NCBI RefSeq assembly: GCF_947494015.1
Contig: NZ_CANLTL010000007.1
Coordinates: 62,001-126,000, forward strand
Length of the DNA: 64,000 bases
Direction of reading: 5' to 3'
Source of the DNA: an uncultured Cellulomonas sp.
Lineage (GTDB): Bacteria > Actinomycetota > Actinomycetes > Actinomycetales > Cellulomonadaceae
The notes beneath the pieces are model-generated. The model did no database searches, had not been told where the DNA came from, and saw nothing but the letters and a program-made list of their open reading frames with translations. Positions 47,750 to 56,927 of this stretch are shown in pieces. A program made the position numbers and the translations under genes. Every line of letters starts with the position of its first letter. The stretch's first letter is position 1.

Positions 47750-47937
47750 CCGAGCAGGCGCAGGGCTTGCTCCGGGCACTGGTTGACGGCGTTCTCGACG
47801 TCCGAGCGGTCGGCCTCGTCGAGCGACGGGGCGACGACCTGTGCCTTGCCGTCGTCGTCGACCTCGAAGATGTGCGGAGCAAGAGCCTCACACACCCCGT
47901 GCCCGACGCAGGCGGCGGCGTCGATGCGCACCTCCAT
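47746..47937 (-). CDS. small ferredoxin with Cys-x2-His-x2-Cys cluster motif
   Basis: The 63-residue protein resembles the one-cluster ferredoxins of P450 systems. The ligand set is Cys10, His13, Cys16 and Cys54-Pro. Where 4Fe-4S ferredoxins have a second Cys there is His13, so a [3Fe-4S] cluster or a His-ligated one is expected, as in some mycobacterial ferredoxins. AGGAGG precedes the ATG at 47937 by six bases; upstream ATGs are not needed. It is followed by the reductase gene with a 4-bp overlap. Confidence 0.92.
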   Translation of the reverse strand: MEVRIDAAACVGHGVCEALAPHIFEVDDDGKAQVVAPSLDEADRSDVENAVNQCPEQALRLLG

Positions 47938-48139
47938 GTGAACCTCCTTCATGGCGAGCCTTGCCGGCACGCTGGTCGAGCCGACGTCCCGGCAGACGCG
48001 ACGACGGGCGCCGCACGCACGGCGACGGCTCCGCACGATAACCGAAACGCCTCTCCGGGGACGGCGGCGCCCAGAGGCTCCGAGCAGCGGGCAGGAGGTG
48101 CACGTCGGGCCGTGCCACCTGGCCCGACCTCGCTCCGGA

Positions 48140-48400
48140 TCACCTCTGCAGGTCGGGCATCAGCTCGCTCTGCAGCGCCGCGAGGTCCACCCCCGGCGAC
48201 GCGCACGTCGATCTGGTCGGCGATGGACGCCTGGAGCTCGGCGGCGACGTCGCCCCGGGACGCCTCGGGCACCCGGCGCACCACGGCGTGCGGCTGACGA
48301 TCGGTCAGCGTGGCACTCAGGACGGCACGGCGAGGGCATGACCGGCGGGACGGGTGGAGCAGAGCTTCCGGGGCCGCGACTCGTCGGTGTCCCACCTGCT
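48140..48400 (-). pseudogene. possible frameshifted gene remnant
   Basis: In the 582-base gap before the APC permease (47938-48519) the minus strand holds two protein-like pieces in different frames. One reads LTDRQPHAVVRRVPEAS and continues to ADQIDV in one frame, the other reads GVDLAALQSELMPDLQR and ends at a TGA (48142-48140) in another. A single indel near 48200 would join them. I cannot name a family. The rest of the gap shows nothing. Confidence 0.3.
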
Positions 48401-48519
48401 CGAGAGCAACCGCTGCTCCAGGCGGCGCAGTCAGCACCGGTGTCCGCCCCGGCATCGGCGACGGCCGCCGACCATGTCACCCACCACGCGGGGAAGCGAC
48501 GCCACCCGGCCGGCGTCCG

Positions 48520-49821
48520 TCAGCTCGCGGCCGCGTCACCCCGACCGGACGCCCGGCGACGGGCGAGGTGGCGACCGAGGAGCCCCACCGCGAGCACGGC
48601 GGCGGCCGCGAGGGCGCCGGACGGCGGCAGCGTGACCGCCAGGACGAGGCAGCCGACCAGCCCGACGACGTGCAGGGCGCGTGGCCACCGCCGCTCGCGG
48701 CCGCGCTGGGTCAGCGCGGCCGCGTTCGCGACCCCGTAGTACAGGAGCACCCCGAACGAGGAGAACCCCAGCAGCGTCCGGACGTCGGCGACCAGGACGA
48801 GGGCGATCACGGCGACGCCGACGGCGCGCTCGGCCAGGTGCGGCACGCGCGACCGCGGGTGCACCGCGGCGAGGCGGCGCGGCAGGTCGCCCTCCTGCGC
48901 CATCGCGAACGTGGTCCGGCCGACCCCGGCGACCAGCCCCAGCAGCGCCCCCAGGCACGCGGCGGCGGCACCCACCCGCACCAGCGGCGCCAGCTCCGGC
49001 CGGCCCGCCGCCGTGACGACGTCGACCAGCGGCGCGGTCGACGTCGCGAGCCCGGCGGGCCCCACGACCGCGAGCGCCACCACCGCGACCAGCGCGTAGA
49101 CGACCAGCACAGCGCCCAGCGCGATGCCGATCGCGCGCGGGATGGTGCGGCGCGGGTCGCGGACCTCACCCCCGAGCGTCGCGATGCGCGCGTATCCCGC
49201 CATCGCGAAGAAGAGCAGCCCGGCCGACCGGAGCACCTCGAGCACGGACGCATCGCCCGCGTCCGTCCCGGCGCCGGCGGCGAGGGCCGTCCGTGGTCCG
49301 TCGAGCGCCGCGACGCCCGCCACCACCACGGCAGCCAGCACCACGGTCGTGACCGCGACCAGCACGCGCGTCACCCCGGCGGTGCGGGTGATACCGCGCT
49401 CGTTGACCGCGACCAGCACCACGACCGCCGCGACGGCCACCGGGCGCTGCCAGTCCGGCAGCACGTACGCGGCGAAGGTCATCGCCATCGCCGCGCACGA
49501 CGCCGTCTTGCCGAGCACGAAGCACCACCCCGCGGCGTACCCCCACCACGGCCCGAGCCGCTCGCGGCCGTACCGGTAGGCGCCCCCCGACGTCGGCATG
49601 ACGGCCGCGAGCTGCGCGGTCGACATGGCGTTGGCGTACGCCACGACCGCGGCGATCGCGAGCCCGACCAGCAGGGCCGGCCCGGCCGACGCCGCCGCGG
49701 GCGCGAGCACCGCGAACACCCCGGCACCGAGCATCGACCCGACCCCCAGCACGACGGCGTCGGCCAGACCGAGGCGGCGGTCGAGCCCCGGCGCCGGGAC
49801 GGCGGGGTCGGTGGCGGGCAC
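48520..49821 (-). CDS. APC-superfamily amino-acid/cation permease
   Basis: The 433-residue membrane protein has about twelve helices. The first has the GSMLGAGVFAVLAP motif, the substrate-binding unwound helix of APC transporters. Helix 6 with FFAMAGYARIATLGGEV is the second conserved break. It probably takes up amino acids or polyamines. I chose GTG 49821 because TATCCT is seven bases before it; about 20 more residues in the same frame upstream are not needed. It is divergent from the DoxX gene. Confidence 0.88.
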   Translation of the reverse strand: MPATDPAVPAPGLDRRLGLADAVVLGVGSMLGAGVFAVLAPAAASAGPALLVGLAIAAVVAYANAMSTAQLAAVMPTSGGAYRYGRERLGPWWGYAAGWCFVLGKTASCAAMAMTFAAYVLPDWQRPVAVAAVVVLVAVNERGITRTAGVTRVLVAVTTVVLAAVVVAGVAALDGPRTALAAGAGTDAGDASVLEVLRSAGLLFFAMAGYARIATLGGEVRDPRRTIPRAIGIALGAVLVVYALVAVVALAVVGPAGLATSTAPLVDVVTAAGRPELAPLVRVGAAAACLGALLGLVAGVGRTTFAMAQEGDLPRRLAAVHPRSRVPHLAERAVGVAVIALVLVADVRTLLGFSSFGVLLYYGVANAAALTQRGRERRWPRALHVVGLVGCLVLAVTLPPSGALAAAAVLAVGLLGRHLARRRASGRGDAAAS

Positions 49822-49828
49822 GTCGCCG

Positions 49829-49834
49829 AGGATA
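49829..49834 (-). promoter_or_regulatory. -10 element of a leaderless promoter for the APC permease
   Basis: TATCCT on the minus strand is seven bases before GTG 49821. The divergent DoxX -10 is about 80 bases away. Confidence 0.5.
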
Positions 49835-49915
49835 GGCCGCGGCGCCCCACCGGCCGGCGCACCGGCCGGCGCAGCATGCCGCACCCGCGGACCGCCCCCG
49901 GCGAGCGCGCTCGCC

Positions 49916-49921
49916 TAACGT
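49916..49921 (+). promoter_or_regulatory. -10 element of a leaderless promoter for the DoxX gene
   Basis: TAACGT is six bases before the ATG at 49928. No ribosome site is present. Confidence 0.55.
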
Positions 49922-49927
49922 GAGCGG

Positions 49928-50386
49928 ATGCCCCCCCGCCCCAGGCCCGCCGGGACCGCCTCGGCGCTCGCCCTCGCCGCGCTGCTCGGCGCGGCCGGCG
50001 TCACGCACCTGCGCCGTCCGGACCTCTACGACCGGCTGATCCCGCGATGGCTCGGGCCGCCCCGGCCGTGGGTGCTGGGCAGCGGCGTCGCCGAGCTCGC
50101 CTGCGCCGCCGCGGTCGCCCACCCCGCGACCCGCCGGACGGGCGCCCTCGCCACCGCGGCGCTGTTCGTCGCGGTCTTCCCGGGCAACGTGCAGATGGCC
50201 CTGGACGCCCGCCCCGGCGCGCGGTCGCCGGCCCGCCGGCCGGCCGTCGCGTGGGGACGGCTCCCGCTGCAGGTACCGCTCGTGATGTGGGCGTGGCGCA
50301 CGGCCGCCGCCGTTCACCGGACGGTCGGCGAGTCGCCGTCGCCCGGTGGGGTGGACCTCCCCCGAGGCGTGGGTGCGGCGCACTAG
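49928..50386 (+). CDS. DoxX-family membrane protein
   Basis: The 152-residue protein has four helices and the pattern of the DoxX/MauE-like family, with AAGVTHLRRPDLYDRLIPRWL after the first helix and NVQMALDARPG between later ones. Its function is not settled; relatives interact with superoxide dismutase or thiosulfate systems in some species, but nothing here shows that. The start is the ATG at 49928 with TAACGT in front. Its stop codon TAG is the beginning of the -10 element of the next gene. Confidence 0.8.
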   Translation: MPPRPRPAGTASALALAALLGAAGVTHLRRPDLYDRLIPRWLGPPRPWVLGSGVAELACAAAVAHPATRRTGALATAALFVAVFPGNVQMALDARPGARSPARRPAVAWGRLPLQVPLVMWAWRTAAAVHRTVGESPSPGGVDLPRGVGAAH

Positions 50387-50389
50387 CCT
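50384..50389 (+). promoter_or_regulatory. -10 element of a leaderless promoter for the UMF1-type transporter
   Basis: TAGCCT is six bases before GTG 50396 and its first three bases are the stop codon of the DoxX gene. The next gene can be made both by readthrough and from its own start. Confidence 0.55.
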
Positions 50390-50395
50390 GCGGCG

Positions 50396-51814
50396 GTGAA
50401 CCACGACCACGACACGCTCCCGGCGGCGGCACCGGTCCCCTCCCCCACCCGGCGGGACGTCACGGCCTGGGCGCTGTGGGACTGGGGCTCGGCGGCCTTC
50501 AACGCCGTCATCACGACCTTCGTGTTCACCCGGTGGCTGACCAGCGACGCCTTCGTCGACCCGGCCACCGCCGCGGCCGCGGCCGCGGAGGCCGGCGGCG
50601 ACGGGCCCGCCACCGCGGCGCTGGACGCCGTGCTGGCCCAGCACTCCGCGTGGCTGGGCTGGGGCCTGACCGTCGCGGGTCTGGCCATCGCCCTGCTGGC
50701 CCCGGTCATCGGGGCCCGGTCCGACGACGCCGGCCGGCGGCGCCGCTGGCTCGCGGTGCACACCGCGATCACGGTCGCGATCTGCGCCGCGATGTTCCTC
50801 GTCCGGCCGGACCCGGCGTCGCTGACCGGGAACCTGCTGCTCGGCATCGTGCTGCTGGGCACCGCCAACGTCTTCTTCGAGCTCGCGAGCGTGAACTACA
50901 ACGCGATGCTGTCGCAGGTGTCGACGCCGGCCACCCGGGGGCGGGTCAGCGGCATCGGCTGGGGCGCCGGCTACATCGGCGGCATCGTGCTGCTGCTCAT
51001 CCTGTTCGTCGGCTTCATCGACCCCGAGGTGGGCTGGTTCGGCGTGACCGGCGACGACGGGCTGGACATCCGGCTCTCGGTGCTGCTGGCGGCCGTGTGG
51101 TTCGGGGTGTTCGCCGTCCCCGTGCTGCTCGCGGTGCCCGAGGCCCCACCCAACGAGCGCCGCCCGCGGACCGGCGTCGTGGCGTCCTACCGGCGCCTGG
51201 TCGCCGACATCGCCGGGCTGTGGCGCCACCAGCGTGCGACGCTGTACTTCCTGCTCGCGAGCGCCGTCTACCGCGACGGCCTAGCCGGGGTCTTCACGTT
51301 CGGCGCCGTCATCGCCTCGGGCACGTTCGGCTTCAGCGCGAGCGAGGTCGTGCTGTTCGCCATCGCCGCGAACGTCGTCGCGGGGGTCTCCACCATCGTG
51401 GCCGGGTACCTGGACGACCGGGTCGGGCCCAAGGCGATCATCGTGACCGCCCTGGTCGGGCTGCTGGTCGCCGCTGCGGCGGTCTTCGTCCTGCACGACG
51501 GCGGCCAGACCGTGTTCTGGGTCTTCGGCCTGCTGCTGTGCCTGTTCGTCGGGCCGGCGCAGTCGTGCAGCCGCTCGCTGCTGTCGCGGGTCATCCCGCC
51601 CGGCCGGGAGAGCGAGGTGTTCGGCCTGTACGCGACCACCGGCCGTGCGGCGAGCTTCCTGGCCCCGCTGGCCTTCTCGACGTCGGTGGTGGTCTCGGGC
51701 TCCCAGCACTGGGGCATCGTCGGGCTCATGCTCGTGATCGGCCTCGGCCTGGCGCTGCTGCTGCCGCTGCGGGTGGGGGCCCGCGGCCCGGCGACGGTGG
51801 CGTCGACCACGTGA
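50396..51814 (+). CDS. MFS transporter, UMF1 / Atg22-like family
   Basis: The 472-residue protein has about twelve helices. The first conserved block, WALWDWGSAAFNAVITTFVF, and APVIGARSDDAGRRRRWLAVH are as in the UMF1 group, which includes the yeast vacuolar amino-acid exporter Atg22. The substrate is unknown. The GTG at 50396 has TAGCCT six bases before it. Its stop overlaps the hydrolase start as GTGA, so the two may function together, for example in handling an exported or imported ester. Confidence 0.87.
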   Translation: MNHDHDTLPAAAPVPSPTRRDVTAWALWDWGSAAFNAVITTFVFTRWLTSDAFVDPATAAAAAAEAGGDGPATAALDAVLAQHSAWLGWGLTVAGLAIALLAPVIGARSDDAGRRRRWLAVHTAITVAICAAMFLVRPDPASLTGNLLLGIVLLGTANVFFELASVNYNAMLSQVSTPATRGRVSGIGWGAGYIGGIVLLLILFVGFIDPEVGWFGVTGDDGLDIRLSVLLAAVWFGVFAVPVLLAVPEAPPNERRPRTGVVASYRRLVADIAGLWRHQRATLYFLLASAVYRDGLAGVFTFGAVIASGTFGFSASEVVLFAIAANVVAGVSTIVAGYLDDRVGPKAIIVTALVGLLVAAAAVFVLHDGGQTVFWVFGLLLCLFVGPAQSCSRSLLSRVIPPGRESEVFGLYATTGRAASFLAPLAFSTSVVVSGSQHWGIVGLMLVIGLGLALLLPLRVGARGPATVASTT

Positions 51815-52851
51815 CCGTCCGGCGCAGCCCGTGGACGGACGACCCGCTCGGCCCCGGCTGGGAGCAGAGCACCATCGACCTCGGGGCCGACGCGCAGGGA
51901 CCGGTGGTCGCCACGCTCGTGCGCCGCGGCCCGGCGGTCACCGCCGCCGCCCACCCGGCCGGCACCACCGACGGCGACGCCGCGCCCCCGCGGCCCGCGG
52001 TGCTGTACCTGCACGGCTTCAACGACTACTTCTTCCAGACCCACCTCGCCGACCGGTGCGAGGAGCACGGCTACACCCTGTACGCGCTGGACCTGCGCAA
52101 GTGCGGCCGGTCGCTGCGGCCGTGGCAGACGCCGCACTACTGCACGGACCTGCGCGAGTACATCCCCGACCTGGACGCTGCGGCCCGCACGATCCGCGAC
52201 GAGCTCGGGCACGACCGGCTCGTGGTCATGGGTCACTCCACCGGGGGGCTGCTGGCCGCGCTGTGGGCGCACCGGGTGCGGGACCTCGGCCTCGTCGACG
52301 CCGTCGTGCTGAACAGCCCGTGGTTCGACCTCAACGCCCCGTGGTTCAGCCGCGTGGTCTCCACCCGGATCATCGACGCCCTGGGCCCGCTGGACCCGCT
52401 GCGGGTGGTGTCCGACGGCGGGTCGCCGTACTCGCGCCGGCTGCACGTCAACCACGGCGGCCGGTGGCAGTACGACCTGCAGCTGAAGGCGGCGGCCGGC
52501 ATCCCGGCACGCGCGGGCTGGCTGCGGGCGGTCCGCCGCGGGCACGCCCGGCTCGCCCGCGGTCTGGCCATCGCGGCGCCGGTGCTGGTGTGCACCGCGG
52601 CCGCCAGCGGGCCGAACTCGGAGGACAACCCCGACCTGGACCGTCAGGACACCGTGCTGGACGTCGACCACATCGCCGCCCGGGCCCCGCTGCTCGGCCC
52701 CGACGTCACCCTCGTCCGCGTCGACGGCGGCATCCACGACCTGGCCCTGTCGGACGAGCCGGCGCAGACGGCGTTCTTCACCGCCGTCTTCGACTGGCTC
52801 GCCGCGCACCTGCCGGTCAGGCCACCAGCAGGGCAGCGACCCGGGCGCTGA
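51811..52851 (+). CDS. alpha/beta-hydrolase (serine aminopeptidase S33 / lysophospholipase-like)
   Basis: The 346-residue protein has the oxyanion motif YLHGFNDY, then GHSTGG with the nucleophile Ser, the acid region after the cap, and a C-terminal GGIHDLALS with the His. There is no signal peptide. It belongs to the lysophospholipase/monoacylglycerol-lipase-like hydrolases. It is translationally coupled to the UMF1 transporter by GTGA. The last 35 bases overlap the 3' end of the response regulator gene on the other strand. Confidence 0.87.
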   Translation: MTVRRSPWTDDPLGPGWEQSTIDLGADAQGPVVATLVRRGPAVTAAAHPAGTTDGDAAPPRPAVLYLHGFNDYFFQTHLADRCEEHGYTLYALDLRKCGRSLRPWQTPHYCTDLREYIPDLDAAARTIRDELGHDRLVVMGHSTGGLLAALWAHRVRDLGLVDAVVLNSPWFDLNAPWFSRVVSTRIIDALGPLDPLRVVSDGGSPYSRRLHVNHGGRWQYDLQLKAAAGIPARAGWLRAVRRGHARLARGLAIAAPVLVCTAAASGPNSEDNPDLDRQDTVLDVDHIAARAPLLGPDVTLVRVDGGIHDLALSDEPAQTAFFTAVFDWLAAHLPVRPPAGQRPGR

Positions 52852-53329
52852 GGTCGCGCACCCGGAACGGCTTGACGACGTACCCGTCCGCGCCGGCAGC
52901 CGACCCGGCGCGGACCGCCGCGGGCCCGGCCGCGGCGGTCACCAGCAGCACCCGCACGCCGGCCGTCCGGGGATCGGCACGCAGCGCCGCGCACACCTCG
53001 AGGCCGCTCATGCCGGGCATGGCGACGTCGAGCACGAGCAGGTCCGGCAGCCACGTCCGGGCTGCCGCCAGTGCCTCGGTGCCGTCGACCGCCGAGGCGA
53101 CGACGTCGTGGCCCGCGCGCCGCACCGCGATCTCCACGAGCAGCCGCTGGTCGCCGTCGTCGTCGGCGACCACGACGCGACGCTGGGGGCGCGGGCGCGC
53201 ACCGGGCCAGCCCCCGAGGGGGCCTCCCACGACGGTCCCGACCACGAGGGTCCCGCCCGTCGGCGCCCCGGCGTGCACCGCGGGCACGGCCGGGCCGGTG
53301 ACCGTCGGCAGGGCGGCACGGGTCGGCAT
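52817..53329 (-). CDS. single-domain response regulator (CheY-like)
   Basis: The 170-residue protein is a receiver domain (about 50-170). Asp101 in LLVLDVAMPG is the phospho-acceptor, Asp56-58 form the acidic pocket, and Thr131 and Lys153 complete the site. The first 50 residues are Gly/Pro-rich and predicted disordered. There is no output domain, so it acts by protein contact. GAGG lies six bases before ATG 53329. It is divergent from the PAS-GAF-SpoIIE phosphatase, which may be functionally linked. Confidence 0.9.
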   Translation of the reverse strand: MPTRAALPTVTGPAVPAVHAGAPTGGTLVVGTVVGGPLGGWPGARPRPQRRVVVADDDGDQRLLVEIAVRRAGHDVVASAVDGTEALAAARTWLPDLLVLDVAMPGMSGLEVCAALRADPRTAGVRVLLVTAAAGPAAVRAGSAAGADGYVVKPFRVRDLSARVAALLVA

Positions 53330-53584
53330 GCAGGTCCTCGGCGTCGGTGGGGCCGGGCCCCGGCGGGGGCTCGGACGTCTCGGCCCGCCCATCGGCCGGC
53401 CGGCGCCCGGCGTGAGGCGCGGCCGGGTGCGACGTGGTGGCCGGGCGCACTGGGGCGCTCGGGCCGCGGGCCGCCGCGGGCTGTCGGCGCGGGCGCCGAC
53501 CACGGCGGTGTGCCCGGGCGCCGCGCCGATCGGGGAAGATGGCACCCGACCCGCCGTCGGCGCGGGCGGGCCGAGGGGGAGCGC

Positions 53585-55717
53585 GTGCACGACGACGAGC
53601 GAGGCAGCGGCTCCCCCGTGGACGCCGGCCGGGTCCTCGGCGAGCTGGCCATCGCCGCCGCCGGGATCGGCACCTTCGACTGGGACCTCGACACCGGCGT
53701 GCTCACCTGGGACGACCAGCTGCTGGAGCTGTTCGGCTACGACCGCAACACGTTCGACAGCACCATCGAGGCGTTCGACGCCGCCGTCCACCCCGGCGAC
53801 CGGGCCCGCGTCACCCACGCCCTGCAGACGGCGATCGCGACCTGCGGCGACTACGCCGCCGAGTACCGGGTCGTGCTGCCCGACGGCCGCACCCGCTGGG
53901 TGGCGGCCAGCGGACGCGCGCTGGGCGACGCGACCGGACGTGCCCACCGCGTGCTCGGCGCCGCGTGGGACACGACCGCCGGCAAGGAGAGCCAGGCACG
54001 CGTGGCCCGGGTGCTGGAGGCGATGCCGACCGCCTTCTACTCCCTGGACCGGGACTGGCGGTTCACCTACGTCAACGCCGAGGCGGAGCGGCTGCTGGGC
54101 CGGCACCGCGAGGAGCTGCTCGGCGGGGAGATCTGGCAGCTGTTCCCCGCGTCGGTGGCGTCCGACTTCGAGCGGCACTACCGGGCGGCGATGGACAGCG
54201 GCCGGCCGGTCACCTTCGAGGCCTACTACCCCGCTCCCCTGGACGGCTGGTACGAGCTGCGGGCATGGCCCGGTGCCGACGGGCTGTCGGTGTACTTCCT
54301 CGAGGTCACCCAGCAGCGCCGAGCCCAGCAGGACGCCGAGCGGGCGACCGCGCGTGCCGCGCTGATGGCCCAGGTGACCACCGAGCTGACCCAGACCCTG
54401 CAGGGCGGTGAGGCGGTGGCACGGCTGGCCCAGCTGCTGGTCCCGACCCTCGCCGACTGGTGCATCGTCACCCTCGTCGACGACGACGAGGAGGCCGGTG
54501 CGCGCCGCGGCATGCGCGACGTCGCCTGGTGGCACGCCGACCCGGACGCGCGGGACACGCTCGAGCGGTACGCGACCCTGCGGCTGGACTCGCTGGTGGG
54601 ACGCTCGTACCTCGGGCAGGCGCTCCAGACCAGCCGCACCGTGTCCGTCGAGTCGGGCGCGACCGCCGAGATCGGCTCGCTGCTGCACCCGGGGGCGGCC
54701 CAGGACGCCCTGCACGCGCTGGCGCCCGAGTCGCTGCACGTGCTGCCGCTGCGTGGGCGGGGCGGCCCGGTCGGCGTGGTCACGCTGGGCCGCGGGGCCG
54801 CGCGTGGGTCGCTCGTCGACGACGAGCTGACCACGGCTCAGGAGGTCGCCGGCCGCGCCGGGCTCGCGCTGGACAACTCCCGCCTGTACCGCCAGCAGCG
54901 CCGGCTCGCCGAGGGTCTGCAGCGCTCGATGCTCACGGCCCCGCCGGAGCCCGACCACGTCCAGGTCACCGTGCGGTACGAGCCGGCCGCGCAGGCCGCG
55001 CAGGTCGGCGGCGACTGGTACGACGCGTTCCTGCAACGGGACGGCGCGACGGTGCTCGTCATCGGCGACGTCGTGGGGCACGACATCGCGGCGGCGGCTG
55101 CGATGGGCCAGGTCCGGTCCCTGCTGCGCGGCATCGGCGTGGCGACCGGGCACGGTCCGGCGGAGCTGCTGCACGAGGTGGACCAGGCGCTGCGCACCCT
55201 GCAGACCGACACGATCGCCACCGCGGTCGTCGCCCGCGTGGAGCAGACGGCCCAGGAGCGCGAGCGCGGGGTCACCCACATCCGCTGGGCCAACGCCGGG
55301 CACCCCCCGCCCATGGTGCTGAACACCGACGGGACGGTCGCCGTGCTCGCCGGGATCCGTCCCGACCCGCTGCTGGGGGTGCTGCCGGACGTGCGCCGCA
55401 CCGAGTCCCAGGTGTCCCTGGACCGGGGCACCACCGTGCTGCTGTACACCGACGGCCTCATCGAGCGGCGCGACCGGTCCCTGGTGGAGGGCATGGAGGC
55501 CCTGCGGGACGCCCTGGTCGAGCTGGGCGACCTGGAGCTGGACGACCTGTGCGACGCGATCCTCGCGCGCATGCTGCCCGACCACCCCGAGGACGACGTC
55601 GCCCTGGTCGCCGTGCGCCTGCACCGCCAGGACCGGCTGCGGCCCCCCGAGGCCGGGCCCAACGTGGTGCCGCCCGACGTCCCGGGCAGCCCCGAGATCG
55701 TCGACCAGCCCGGCTGA
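53585..55717 (+). CDS. PAS-PAS-GAF-SpoIIE (PP2C-type) signalling phosphatase
   Basis: The 710-residue cytoplasmic protein has two PAS domains (about 20-140 and 145-260), a GAF domain (about 280-450) and a C-terminal SpoIIE phosphatase (about 480-690). The phosphatase part has the metal-binding Asp residues in VIGDVVGHDI and DDVALVAV. Such proteins (RsbU/RsbP type) dephosphorylate STAS antagonists and so free sigma factors in response to a sensed ligand, light or redox state. The GTG at 53585 is preceded by GAGGGGGAG. The STAS protein at 17522 is a candidate substrate. Confidence 0.93.
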   Translation: MHDDERGSGSPVDAGRVLGELAIAAAGIGTFDWDLDTGVLTWDDQLLELFGYDRNTFDSTIEAFDAAVHPGDRARVTHALQTAIATCGDYAAEYRVVLPDGRTRWVAASGRALGDATGRAHRVLGAAWDTTAGKESQARVARVLEAMPTAFYSLDRDWRFTYVNAEAERLLGRHREELLGGEIWQLFPASVASDFERHYRAAMDSGRPVTFEAYYPAPLDGWYELRAWPGADGLSVYFLEVTQQRRAQQDAERATARAALMAQVTTELTQTLQGGEAVARLAQLLVPTLADWCIVTLVDDDEEAGARRGMRDVAWWHADPDARDTLERYATLRLDSLVGRSYLGQALQTSRTVSVESGATAEIGSLLHPGAAQDALHALAPESLHVLPLRGRGGPVGVVTLGRGAARGSLVDDELTTAQEVAGRAGLALDNSRLYRQQRRLAEGLQRSMLTAPPEPDHVQVTVRYEPAAQAAQVGGDWYDAFLQRDGATVLVIGDVVGHDIAAAAAMGQVRSLLRGIGVATGHGPAELLHEVDQALRTLQTDTIATAVVARVEQTAQERERGVTHIRWANAGHPPPMVLNTDGTVAVLAGIRPDPLLGVLPDVRRTESQVSLDRGTTVLLYTDGLIERRDRSLVEGMEALRDALVELGDLELDDLCDAILARMLPDHPEDDVALVAVRLHRQDRLRPPEAGPNVVPPDVPGSPEIVDQPG

Positions 55718-55730
55718 GGCCGGCGGGTGG

Positions 55731-56927
55731 TCAGCCGCGCAGCGCCTCGGTGAGCTTCATCCGGCCGCCGGTGTGCAGCACACCGCGCTGGTACACCCGC
55801 GCCGCCAGCCAGATCAGCACCGGGATGGTCACCGCTGCGATCGCGATGGCGAGCGGCATCTCCCAGCCGTCCAGCGCCCCGAACGCGTCCCGGACCGGCA
55901 TCATGAACGGCGCGAAGAACGGCACCTGGGACAGCACGCGGACCAGCGTGCTGTCCGGGTCGTTGGGGACCAGGAACATGGTCACGTAGAACGGCACGAA
56001 CAGCAGGAACATCAACGGCGTGGTCACCGATCCGATGTCCTCCTGGCGCGAGACCAGCGCGGCGAACCCGCCGAACAGCAGCGCGAACAGCAGGTAGCCC
56101 AGCAAGAACCACACCACGAGCCAGATCATCGCCGAGCCGATGTCGACGCTGATGCCGTCGACCCCCAGGATGCGGGTGGCGACGACCAGCGCGGCCCCGA
56201 GCACCACGACCTGGAACAGCCCGTAGATCCCGATCCCCACGATCTTGCCGGCGAGCAGCTGGGTCGGCTTGATGGTCGAGAGCAGGATCTCCACCACCCG
56301 CGACGTCTTCTCCTCCACGACGCCCATCGCGATCATCGACCCCGAGCCGATCAGCGCGAACAGCAGCAGCGAGATCATCACCGTCGCGATCCCGAACGCC
56401 GCGCCGTCGAAGCCGGCGTCCGGCGGGTCGAGCGCCTCGACCTGCGGCACCGCGGCGGCCATCGCCTGCTCGAACGCGGCGGGGTCGCCACCGAGCTCGC
56501 CGATCTGGTCGGCGACCACGTACGCACGGACGGCGGCCGTGACCGTGTCGAGCACCTGCGCGTCGGCCTGCTCGGCCACGACCACGCGCGGTGAGGCGGG
56601 GTCGCCGACGACGAACGCGTCCAGTTGCTCCTCGGCGTCGGTGTCGGCGAGCGCGGCCCGGGCCTCGTCGTCGGTCATGGTGACGACCTCGAGGTCGACG
56701 TCCGGACCGGCCGCCGCGGCGATGGGCTCGCCGAGCGCGGCCGCGGCCTGGTCGACGGCGATCCGGGTCGCCTCGGGGCCCTGCTCGCGTTCGAGGAAGT
56801 ACCGCCCGACGCCCGCGCCGGCCAGGATGACCACCAGCATGACGACCATCGAGATGATGTTCGCCTTGGTCAGCATCCGGGTGATGATCTCCCGGCGGGC
56901 GACCATCCAGACCACGTTGCCCCTCAT
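55731..56927 (-). CDS. ABC-2 type exporter permease, NatB-like
   Basis: The 398-residue protein has one N-terminal helix, a large outer domain (about 45-195) and five further helices. The ARREIITRMLTKANIIS segment and EKTSRVVEILLSTIKPTQLLAGKIVG are typical of ABC-2/NatB permeases. It forms a pair with the ATPase gene, whose stop it overlaps (ATGA). NatAB exporters extrude Na+ in Bacillus, while many others export drugs or lipids, so the substrate here is unknown. Confidence 0.9.
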   Translation of the reverse strand: MRGNVVWMVARREIITRMLTKANIISMVVMLVVILAGAGVGRYFLEREQGPEATRIAVDQAAAALGEPIAAAAGPDVDLEVVTMTDDEARAALADTDAEEQLDAFVVGDPASPRVVVAEQADAQVLDTVTAAVRAYVVADQIGELGGDPAAFEQAMAAAVPQVEALDPPDAGFDGAAFGIATVMISLLLFALIGSGSMIAMGVVEEKTSRVVEILLSTIKPTQLLAGKIVGIGIYGLFQVVVLGAALVVATRILGVDGISVDIGSAMIWLVVWFLLGYLLFALLFGGFAALVSRQEDIGSVTTPLMFLLFVPFYVTMFLVPNDPDSTLVRVLSQVPFFAPFMMPVRDAFGALDGWEMPLAIAIAAVTIPVLIWLAARVYQRGVLHTGGRMKLTEALRG

